This document shows positions 54,998 to 64,000 of a stretch of 64,000 bases of DNA, one piece after another. Source of the DNA: Trachythela sp. YZ-2020 (taxonomy: Eukaryota > Cnidaria > Anthozoa > Malacalcyonacea > Clavulariidae); NCBI GenBank assembly GCA_016169945.1, contig JADLSH010000113.1:3181001-3245000 (forward strand), in the 5' to 3' direction. The position numbers were made by a program, and so were the translations under genes. Below the pieces are notes generated by a model. It saw only the letters and a list, made by a program, of their open reading frames with translations, made no database searches and had not been told where the DNA came from. Position 1 is the stretch's first letter, and each line of letters begins with the position of its first letter.

Positions 54998-57900
54998 CTA
55001 AGTGCGGGAGTGCAAAATCGAAAGGAAAATATCAAGTCAAGAAAATTAGTATCTATTTAAATCATTAAAGTCTATTTTTGTATAATTGAAAATGTAGGGT
55101 CTTGAAAATGTAAAGTCTTGGAAATGTAGTCTTGAAAATGTCAAGCCATGAAAATGTAGAGAATTTTTAATAATGTAAAGTGTCTTGAAAATTTTGACTA
55201 TTTATTTTATAGCATTGAAATCCAAAGCCTACAAATTGTTGAAAATGTAGAGTCTGAAGAATATATATATAGGACCTGCAGAACGTCTAATTGAAAGTGT
55301 AGAGTCTTGACGCTAAGAATTGAGAGCCTTCATATGAAGCCTTGAATATATAGCCTATGTATACATAAGTCGTAATGACTTTAATGTATAGTCTGGCTTT
55401 AAAATGTAAAATCTAGACAATGCATGCAGAGCACATAGAGTCTTGAAAAACATATACGGTCTTGAAAATGTAAAGTATATTGATATTATATTGCGTCTTG
55501 AAATTCAGAGCGTTTAAAATATTTAGTATTAAAAAGAATCATGTCAATGTATATACATGCAGTCTTGAAAAGGTAGAAATGGAAATCTTCAGTCGCGAAG
55601 TTCTCAAAATAGAGAGTCTATAAAACGTGACAGTCTTGGAGTCTCATAAATGCATTTCCCTGAAAAGGCAAACGCTTTTGAAAATGTAAAGTCTTCAAAA
55701 ATACAGTTTTGAAAATGTACGGAGCCTTGAAAAGGTCTTGAAAATGTGGAATCTTGAATATTTTCGTTTTTAGAAACTGAAATTCTAATAAAAAATGGGC
55801 CGCGAAAATCGAACGAAGTCCTTCAAAATAGGCAAATGCTCTTACATTTATTTTATGCACCCCTTTTACTTGTCGTTTGCATGTAGCCTACATATATACT
55901 AGACTAGAATGCGTACACTGAAGCACGCGGCTAAGTGCGGGAGTGCAAAATCGAAAGGAAAATGTCAAGTCAAGAAAATTAGTGTCTATTTAAATCATTA
56001 AAGTCTATTTTTGTATAATTGAAAATGTAGGGTCTTGAAGATGTAAAGTCTTGGAAATGTAGTCTTGAAAATGTCAAGCCATGAAAATGTAGAGAATTTT
56101 TAATAATGTAAAGTGTCTTGAAAATTTTGACTATTTATTTTATAGCATTGAAATCCAAAGCCTACAAATTGTTGATAATGTAGAGTCTGAGGAATATAGC
56201 CTATAGGACCTGCAGAACGTCTAATTGAAAGTGTAGAGTCTTGACGCTAAGAATTGAGAGCCTTCATATGAAGCCTTGAATATATATGCATACATAAGTC
56301 GTAATGACTTTAATGTATATATAGTCTGGCTTTAAAATGTAAAATCTAGACAATGCATGCAGAGCACATAGAGTCTTGAAAAACATATACGGTCTTGAAA
56401 ATGTAAAGTATATTGATATTATATTGCGTCTTGAAATTCAGAGCGTTTAAAATATTTAGTATTAAAAAGAATCATGTCAATGTATATACATGCAGTCTTG
56501 AAAAGGTAGAAATGGAAATCTTCAGTCGCGAAGTTCTCAAAATAGAGTCTATAAAACGTGACAGTCTTGGAGTCTCATAAATGCATTTCCCTGAAAAGGC
56601 AAACGCTTTTGAAAATGTAAAGTCTTCAAAAATACAGTTTTGAAAATGTACGGAGCCTTGAAAAGGTCTTGAAAATGTGGAATCTTGAATATTTTCGTTT
56701 TTAGAAACTGAAATTCTAATAAAAAATGGGCCGCGAAAATCGAACGAAGTCCTTCAAAATAGGCAAATGCTCTTACATTTATTTTATGCACCCCTTTTAC
56801 TTGTCGTTTGCATGTAGCCTACATATATACTAGACTAGAATGCGTACACTGAAGCACGCGGCTAAGTGCGGGAGTGCAAAATCGAAAGGAAAATGTCAAG
56901 TCAAGAAAATTAGTGTCTATTTAAATCATTAAAGTCTATTTTTGTATAATTGAAAATGTAGGGTCTTGAAGATGTAAAGTCTTGGAAATGTAGTCTTGAA
57001 AATGTCAAGCCATGAAAATGTAGAGAATTTTTAATAATGTAAAGTGTCTTGAAAATTTTGACTATTTATTTTATAGCATTGAAATCCAAAGCCTACAAAT
57101 TGTTGATAATGTAGAGTCTGAGGAATATAGCCTATAGGACCTGCAGAACGTCTAATTGAAAGTGTAGATTCTTGACGCTAAGAATTGAGAGCCTTCATAT
57201 GAAGCCTTGAATATATATGCATACATAAGTCGTAATGACTTTAATGTATAGTCTGGCTTTAAAATGTAAAATCTAGACAATGCATGCAGAGCACATAGAG
57301 TCTTGAAAAACATATACGGTCTTGAAAATGTAAAGTATATTGATATTATATTGCGTCTTGAAATTCAGAGCGTTTAAAATATTTAGTATTAAAAAGAATC
57401 ATGTCAATGTATATACATGCAGTCTTGAAAAGGTAGAAATGGAAATCTTCAGTCGCGAAGTTCTCAAAATAGAGAGTCTATAAAACGTGACAGTCTTGGA
57501 GTCTCATAAATGCATTTCCCTGAAAAGGCAAACGCTTTTGAAAATGTAAAGTCTTCAAAAATACAGTTTTGAAAATGTACGGAGCCTTGAAAAGGTCTTG
57601 AAAATGTGGAATCTTGAATATTTTCGTTTTTAGAAACTGAAATTCTAATAAAAAATGGGCCGCGAAAATCGAACGAAGTCCTTCAAAATAGGCAAATGCT
57701 CTTACATTTATTTTATGCACCCCTTTTACTTGTCGTTTGCATGTAGCCTACATATATACTAGACTAGAATGCGTACACTGAAGCACGCGGCTAAGTGCGG
57801 GAGTGCAAAATCGAAAGGAAAATGTCAAGTCAAGAAAATTAGTGTCTATTTAAATCATTAAAGTCTATTTTTGTATAATTGAAAATGTAGGGTCTTGAAA

Positions 57901-58680
57901 ATGTAAAGTCTTGGAAATGTAGAGAATTTTTAATAATGTAAAGTGTCTTGAAAATTTTGACTATTTATTTTATAGCATTGAAATCCAAAGCCTATACAAA
58001 TTGTTGATAATGTAGAGTATGAGGAATATAGCCTATAGGACCTGCAGAACGTCTAATTGAAAGTGTAGAGTCTTGACGCTAAGAATTGAGAGCCTTCATA
58101 TGAAGCCTTGAATATATATGCATACATAAGTCGTAATGACTTTAATGTATAGTCTGGCTTTAAAATGTAAAATCTAGACAATGCATGCAGAGCACATAGA
58201 GTCTTGAAAAACATATACGGTCTTGAAAATGTAAAGTATATTGATATTATATTGCGTCTTGAAATTCAGAGCGTTTAAAATATTTAGTATTAAAAAGAAT
58301 CATGTCAATGTATATACATGCTGTCTTGAAAAGGTAGAAATGGAAATCTTCAGTCGCGAAGTTCTCAAAATAGAGAGTCTATAAAACGTGACAGTCTTGG
58401 AGTCTCATAAATGCATTTCCCTGAAAAGGCAAACGCTTTTGAAAATGTAAAGTCTTCAAAAATACAGTTTTGAAAATGTACGGAGCCTTGAAAAGGTCTT
58501 GAAAATGTGGAATCTTGAAATTTTCGTTTTTAGAAACTGAAATTCTAATAAAAAATGGGCCGCAAAAATCGAACGAAGTCCTTCAAAATATAGGCAAATG
58601 CTCTTACATTTATTTTATGCACCCCTTTTACTTGTCGTTTGCATGTACATATACTAGACTAGAATGCGTACACTGAAGCA
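54998..58680 (+). repeat. Tandem array of four ~930-bp units
   Basis: CTAAGTGCGGGAGTGCAAAA starts units at 54,998, 55,931, 56,862 and 57,791, so spacings are 933, 931 and 929. Units 2-4 are nearly identical; unit 1 is slightly diverged and unit 4 is shortened by a small internal deletion near 57,920. Each unit is built of degenerate TCTTGAAAATGTA subunits. The identical 80-codon minus-strand frames at 55618, 56549 and 57478 are by-products of the repeat: they read back the subunits (periodic FKT/LK patterns) and have no domain. Confidence 0.95.
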
Positions 58681-59339
58681 ATTTGACAACTCGGCTACAT
58701 TGTCTTTGAGGGAATGGTCTCTACTTTGACTATTCCCTGATACCGCACATATACTGTATATAGACTATCGCATGCAGGACTTCATCTAGTTTGTCTAATG
58801 TGCTATAGTACGGCGGTTAAAAAACTACCTGAAAAATGCAATAAGAACTTCGACATTTCGAGCGAAGGCCCTGCATTTGTCTATCAAAATGTTTCCGTTG
58901 TTATTCCTCATGCTGTTGCTTGCGTAATAGGCCATGTCAAAGAAGAAAGCCGTATGGCCATTAACCAATCATCGATCGCGAAATCTACGCGAACTGCGAC
59001 GCGGCATATTCAAACATTTAGACTGCAATATATATACAATCTTTTAGCTGAATATGTAGCTTAATCATGGTATATTTGTGTGTAAAATGCCTATTTATAA
59101 ATCCTGCCCTTTAACTGCAATCTATTAAATAGCCTATATAAATACTGGCGCGAGCGCTGGACAATATTTAAGCGTTGTAACATATATGAATATGTCCCTA
59201 ACGTTTACCATACTTGGAGTAATTGTGTATTAACAACTAAATTAGTTCAAAGAGACAATTCTACATCTCAAAAATCGATTACTAAAAATCCGTTCATACT
59301 TAGACAAAGCTCATCAATATAAGTAAGAAATTGCCCGCC
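58681..59339. other. Tail of the dispersed repeat and spacer
   Basis: 58,680-58,745 holds the tail (CAACTCGGCTACATTGTCTTTG, here split over the boundary) shared with 43,705-43,745. 58,797-58,880 matches one arm of the 62.6-kb hairpin. The 88-codon plus frame at 58798 includes that arm and is not called. Confidence 0.55.
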
Positions 59340-59830
59340 TTCACAGTAATTTTTTGGGGCCATTTTGGCCCCAGGGGGCCGTTTTGGCACTTTAAAACAG
59401 GGGCCGATTTGGCCCTGACAGGGGCCAAAAGACAACTCTGGGGCCGTTTTAGCCCCAAGGGGCCGTTTGGGCTCTTCTAAACAGGGGCCGTTTTGGCCCT
59501 GAAAGGGGTTAAAACACAACTCTGGGGCCGTTTTAGCCCCTGGGAGCCGTTTGGGCTCTTTTAAACAGGGGCCGTTTTGACACCCTGAAAGGGGCCAAAA
59601 CGCAACACTGGGGCTGTTTTAGCCATGGGGAGCCGTTTTGGGCCAATTTGAAAGGGGGTCGTTTTGGCTCTGAGGGAGCCAAGACACAACTCTGGGACCG
59701 TCTTGTCACATTATGGGCTGTATAGCCCCTTTTAGAATTTAGAGCTGTTTTTGCCACGACATTATTTTGAGTAATTTTTTTATTTTTAAACACGGAAGCC
59801 GTTATTGGCCAACTTGCCAAAACAGGAGAG
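59340..59830. repeat. Palindrome array, class D (GGGGCC...GGCCCC units)
   Basis: Units such as GGGGCCGTTTTGGCCCC and GGGGCCGTTTTAGCCCC, alternating with ACAACTCT and CTTTTAAACAG spacers; a longer period of about 115 bp is also visible. The minus-strand frames here only translate the repeat. Confidence 0.85.
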
Positions 59831-60146
59831 CAGTTTGTTTACAAATCTCTTCAAATGACGAATTCAACATGGAATGTCTTTTTAAAAATGTGATGCTTGG
59901 TCACTACCAAAAGAAATAACAAGGCTGTACTATTACTACACAATTACTACAGAAATGCTATTTTTAACCCATTTGCTTCTCTTATATGACCCCATTTGCT
60001 TCTCCTTATAGGGGACCACCTTAATATCTATGTTAATAATCTTATACTGAGAAATCCACATGTATGCTATAATATTTCTACGAAAATATTGAAATATATC
60101 GGGAAATTTATATCGGTATGCTCAAGTTCGAATTTAAGAGCTCTAT
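59831..60146. other. Non-coding spacer
   Basis: Short direct repeat of CCATTTGCTTCTC near 59,970-60,005; nothing else. Confidence 0.4.
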
Positions 60147-60342
60147 AGACCACTTTCATAATTAAGATGAGTTTAAATATTCTTTTATGTGCATCTTAAT
60201 AAGCCTCATTGACCTCGTTCAGGTTAATAAATTATATTCAATTCAGTCACAGAAACGAGGCTGATAAGGCTTATTAAGATGCACATAAAAGAATATTTAA
60301 ACTCATCTGAATATTCATCTGAATTATGAAAGTGGTCAAAAC
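60147..60342. repeat. Hairpin element with ~65-bp arms
   Basis: GACCACTTTCATAATT...GAGTTTAAATATTCTTTT on the left and the complement on the right, with a 14-base extra copy (ATCTGAATATTC) in the right arm. About 195 bp. Confidence 0.8.
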
Positions 60343-61428
60343 ACAAAATCTTAAACATTTACTGGTGATTGCAGTTTTGTCACTATCAAAGCCAATGAAC
60401 GAAAAATGAATAAATTCCGCAATGCGCGCTGACTGACAGACTGGTGCCTAGTCTTCTTACTACACGCGTAGAGGTTCTTGGGATAGAGTCATCACACCTC
60501 CATATTTGAATTTTTTTTATTTATGTTCTGTTAATCGAATCGAGCTCGAAATTTTATTTTTTTGACCCAAGATAAACTGGATTTTCAGAAGCAATACATC
60601 GGCAACTATTGAATAATATTCAGGTAAGGTTATTGTTATGTTTTATATGTAATAGAGCGATTTTGTTAGAAAATATTTTCAATCTTCGTTCGTGAATGTT
60701 AAGCATGTTGTCCCCATTTAAAATTTGAATTTTCCGCGACAATATATGAATTAAAACGCTGAAAATAATACAGTTCCAATTTAAAATTACTTCAGCAAAT
60801 GCTACTATGCAAAATCTTCAATTTTATTTGGGCTTTCAATGTTTATATTTACCAACTGTATATGACAGATTGGCAGTTAAACACTCAGAGTCCATCTTGT
60901 CCTCAAAAATCAGGTACAAATTTCATATAAGATTTTAATATACTTATGTTGATACATATGCAGTGAAAATGGAGAAAAAACAAAGTATTGCCTATTCTAA
61001 ATATATTATTTGAGTTCAAGAGATTGCATCCTTGTGACCTTGTCATCACTAACTGGTATACTGTCAATCAGAGTCGTGTATCTAAATTATGCTGTATTTT
61101 GTAAGCTGAAATGTTTCTTCGATACTAATAGGTCAGATTCGTATGACTTTTATATATTTTCACATATCCGAAACCTCTCCAAGAATGTAAAATCATTGTC
61201 CAACTACATGTAAATGTTCAAATGCCTGGTTGATATATTTTGATTGTGAGAAGTTTATGCACCAGTCAATGTAAATCCATGATGCTCTCATGCTACCGAT
61301 AAGTGGATATTTGGCAGTACCAGGAACATAATTTTACACAAAAATAGCTTGCTTCAATGATAGATGTTAAATTATATCAAGCCTATGTTCCAAGAGTAGA
61401 GAAGACTAACACTATGCCCTGCTTATCC
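60343..61428. other. Non-coding stretch
   Basis: AT-rich, nothing recognised. The open frame at 61010-61213 has no domain. Confidence 0.4.
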
Positions 61429-61825
61429 ATGTATCAGCAGCTTCCCCCTAGGGTTGACCCCTGGGGACCCAGAGACATTTCCCAAACTGTGTTTGCATCC
61501 CATGGGGGTGGGAGGAATGTCAAATTTGGTTCTCAAGCCGAAAACCCAGAGGAAAGTACCCAGGAGATTTTGATTTAGAAACTCCCGAGTGTGACTTTGA
61601 CGCATTGAATTTATTATGAATTTATAGGATTGGTCTAGGGCCATTCATATTATACATTTCCTATCTTTTGCTACAAGTCATTGTTGATGTTTTTAGTGCT
61701 GATGTTTTTAGTGTTGATGTTTTTAGTGTTGATAAGTCAGTCAATAAAGGTTTGACTGAGTGAAAAGACCAATCCCCCTGTATCCCCGGGGGTCGACCCC
61801 AGGGGGAAGCCACTGATACAACATG
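61429..61825. repeat. Inverted-repeat element with ~45-bp ends
   Basis: TATCAGCAGCTTCCCCCTAG and GGTTGACCCCTGGGG at the left, matched in complement by CCCCGGGGGTCGACCCC and GGGGGAAGCCACTGATA at the right. Between them is a triple repeat of GATGTTTTTAGTG (61,687-61,732). No coding domain. Confidence 0.7.
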
Positions 61826-62597
61826 GCTGTGGTACAACATATCTATTTCTCACTCTACACTATGTGGTATCGACTAGTACTTCCTTCCCACATTCTAATG
61901 GGGCCAGACAGAAACAATTTGTGGATATGGATATGGAACTTATTGCCAGTGCGGACACTTCGTGAAATATTGGGGGTGCAAACTTAGGTTGCCAACATAT
62001 AACTATCCTTTTGTTACTGCAAATCTCCAATCTTAAAACCTTTTTCACTTAAATTTCATGCAAATTTACTTAAATTACAGTCTATCAAGGCTTTCGTGGT
62101 TGTAAAATCATAAATTGATACAGCTTTGTTACACAGTTAACTAGCTATCATTCAAAGGCTTTGAGAAATTATTCGGGGGGCAACTGGCCCCTCTACCGAC
62201 TACCGCCACTGCTTATTGCAAAATACTTTATTATTATATACTCTGTCTCAGTGATGAAGCTAGACATAGCAACTGGTTGTGCTATAGATGCATTTGCAAA
62301 TTGTTGATTCTTTAATTATTGAAACCTTCAGAAATGCATTGTCTTTAGGCTATTTTAATGCATGCTTATTTGAATAGTAAGAGCAGATTCCATGGCTTCA
62401 CCCAGACAATTTGAGTAATCAAAGGGAGAGTAGGAGACTGCCTAGACATTATGTGCAGGTAATGCCATAAGCTATCTCTCTTGGTTGAGAAAACCTCTGG
62501 TTGCAATAGGGACTTACAAAAATAACAATTATTATAATTTTTGTATTTTTATGCTGTGAGAAGATTTGATACAGTATGTAGTTAACTAATTCAAGAT
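61826..62597. other. Non-coding stretch
   Basis: Nothing recognised. Confidence 0.4.
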
Positions 62598-62733
62598 TAT
62601 GGCGGTTGACTGTTATGTAAAACTACCTGAAAAATACAATAAGATATTCCACATTTCGAGCGAAGGCCTTCGCTCGAAACGTCGAACTTCTTGTATTTTT
62701 CAGGTAGTATTACAAAACAGTCAACCGCCGTAT
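62598..62733. repeat. Hairpin element
   Basis: TGGCGGTTGACTGTTATGTA ... and the complement at 62,700-62,733, centre CGAGCGAAGG-CCTTCGCTCG. One arm also occurs at 58,797-58,880. Confidence 0.85.
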
Positions 62734-63093
62734 TTGCTATACTCTACCCACACTGGCACCGCACAATCGAGATAATTCAAGGTTAACCGATTAATGTCCA
62801 ATGCATTTTAAAATAGTGTATTAATTTTTATTCTCCTAAGATTCTATTGTGGCCAGATGTTTTGCTTAATCCAAGATAGCTAGCTTATACTGTAGCACTA
62901 CATAATGTCCAGGGAGTCTCCCAATCTAGCTTGCTTTCTGCAGGACTTTGATGTTTGGCAAGTGCTATTTACTGTGGTAGCCTAGATTTATGTTTTGCAA
63001 GTGCTCTGACATCATACTTCATATTCTATGTTGGATGTGTAATCGTATTCTAGTTGAGTAGTTGTCTCTTACACCAATATCTACATTGACACT
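62734..63093. other. Non-coding stretch
   Basis: Nothing recognised. Confidence 0.4.
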
Positions 63094-63262
63094 CACAATA
63101 TTTTTTCCCATAGCCCTCGTCAAAAATGGAGAGTATGGTCCGGACACTGGGTACCCGGAGGATGTAGACCAGTTAATGATTATTTGGGAGAACCAAGTGT
63201 TTGTTGAATGCCCTGGTACTGATGTGATCAACGCTGGTCGAGTCAACTGGTACCTTTTTTTA
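63094..63262 (+). pseudogene. Exon-like open segment, cut by a palindrome array
   Basis: After TTTCCCATAG (63,104-63,113) the plus frame ALVKNGEYGPDTGYPEDVDQ continues to MIIWENQVFVECPGTD and VINAGRVNWY, with a coding-like composition unlike the surroundings. It then runs into a class B array at 63,263. The family is not recognised. It may be one exon of a gene that extends beyond the window or a relic. Confidence 0.35.
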
Positions 63263-63304
63263 CTCCATTTTTGGAGTAAAATTAACTCCTTGAAATTAAC
63301 AGTG
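63255..63304. repeat. Short class B palindrome element with terminus
   Basis: TTTTTACTCCATTTTTGGAG followed by TAAAATTAACTCC and the terminus CTTGAAATTAACAGTGT. It is nearly the same as parts of the 20.4-20.66-kb array. Confidence 0.75.
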
Positions 63305-63849
63305 TATACAATCATATAGCCATCTGACAAGATACATGTATTTCAAAATATGGGGTAAATGGGTGTTGACTACCATCAACTTGCAAAGTACAATATAACT
63401 CATTAGTTTATGTTTATGCAAGAATGTGATTTTTTAGTTTCGACATTGGTTGTTTGGATGTGATAAAATCACATTCTAGCAGAAACCTGGACAATAATAT
63501 AGAAACTGAGTTATAATGTACTTCATGGAGTTTCCAAACCATATATGATGAGTTATATTAGCTGCGATGACAATTACTGGTCATGAAATTAAATGCTAGT
63601 AAACCTGCATCGAGTTTAAGGCAATAGATTAAGTTTTGTAAGTTTTTAATAACACAAATAATTTAAAATTTGCATAGCATGCATGCATGCTAGTTTGCCA
63701 TTGTTAGTTTTGCCACTGTTAACTTGCATGTATATATGTGTGTGTAAACTAAGATTAATGTCAAACATATACATATTTTTTAACTCTTAAATTGTTGTGT
63801 AACTCACTATTATATTTTATCTTCACCAATTTTAGTTCCTATTAACAAG
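63305..63849. other. Non-coding stretch
   Basis: Contains inverted blocks at about 63,392-63,440 and 63,465-63,530 (GTACAATATAACTCA / TGAGTTATAATGTAC; AATGTGATTTT / AAAATCACATT), a weak hairpin element. No gene. Confidence 0.45.
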
Positions 63850-64000
63850 GGTCAATTTAGCTCTATTTGAAGTTATTATTATTTATTATATATTACGAAC
63901 GAAAATAACCTCAACGAAAGCTAAATTGGCCCTTTGATGGGGCCAAAGCTGGGACTGTTTTGGCCCCATCAAGAGGGCTGTAAATTTGGCCCCAGTTTGG
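63850..64000. repeat. Start of a class D palindrome array, runs off the window
   Basis: AGGGTCAATTTAGCTC, then GGGGCCAAAGCTGGGACTG and TTTTGGCCCCATC units. It continues past the end. Confidence 0.65.

Noticed and set aside
55618..57720. Three identical 80-codon minus-strand frames as a repeated gene
   Set aside because: They lie in the ~930-bp tandem repeat and only translate its TCTTGAAAATGTA subunits; the identity follows from the DNA repeat, and no domain is visible.
59268..59820. Minus-strand Gly/Pro/Lys-rich frames
   Set aside because: Simple translation of the GGGGCC palindrome array.

Overview
The window is eukaryotic and most probably from a cnidarian or similar marine invertebrate. 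It is AT-rich, with short exons, GT/AG introns, and dense, mostly decayed transposable elements. A secreted PAN/apple-EGF-pentraxin protein and a SAM-type multi-exon gene point to a metazoan. The cnidarian assignment rests on remembered family distributions, not on a search.

Host genes. (1) A minus-strand gene (308-1716) for an uncharacterised protein with CCDPF and CPKC motifs is cut in two by a 493-bp foldback MITE; the flanking reading frames are collinear once the insert is discounted. (2) A plus-strand multi-exon gene (exons at 6441-6521, 8101-8189 and 8506-14152) begins like a SAM domain and ends like the C-terminal domain of SAMD3-like proteins. Its last exon is split by a complete Ty3/gypsy LTR element (8550-13874) with identical 210-bp LTRs and a CACG target duplication; again the frames on both sides match. 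(3) A minus-strand gene spanning 53445 to 32704 (about 20.7 kb) has a signal peptide plus PAN exon, a possible Ser/Thr/Pro linker exon, half of a second PAN domain, an EGF exon and two pentraxin exons. Splice phases agree along the chain, but the exon for the first half of PAN2 was not found. A TATA box lies upstream.

Mobile DNA. The window also holds a 5'-truncated LINE (16.6-18.8 kb), a nearly full-length LINE with AP endonuclease and RT (26.2-23.1 kb, minus), a pogo/Tigger-like element with a relic of the transposase C-terminus, a Tc1/mariner-like MITE, a hAT-like MITE with an 8-bp TSD, a Harbinger-like MITE, a P-element-like transposase relic, a decayed coding family of unknown type, several hairpin elements, and four classes of arrays made of short palindromes. 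Many transposon frameshifts that I could inspect fall at short homopolymers.

The most unusual locus is 44.8-46.4 kb. Three copies of a type I hammerhead ribozyme motif occur there (one intact on the minus strand, two degenerate on the plus). The two plus copies define a 284-nt monomer, as expected of a retrozyme or Penelope-type non-autonomous retroelement. From 55.0 to 58.7 kb there is a four-unit tandem array of about 930 bp per unit, grown from a dispersed repeat whose body is a TCTTGAAAATGTA minisatellite.
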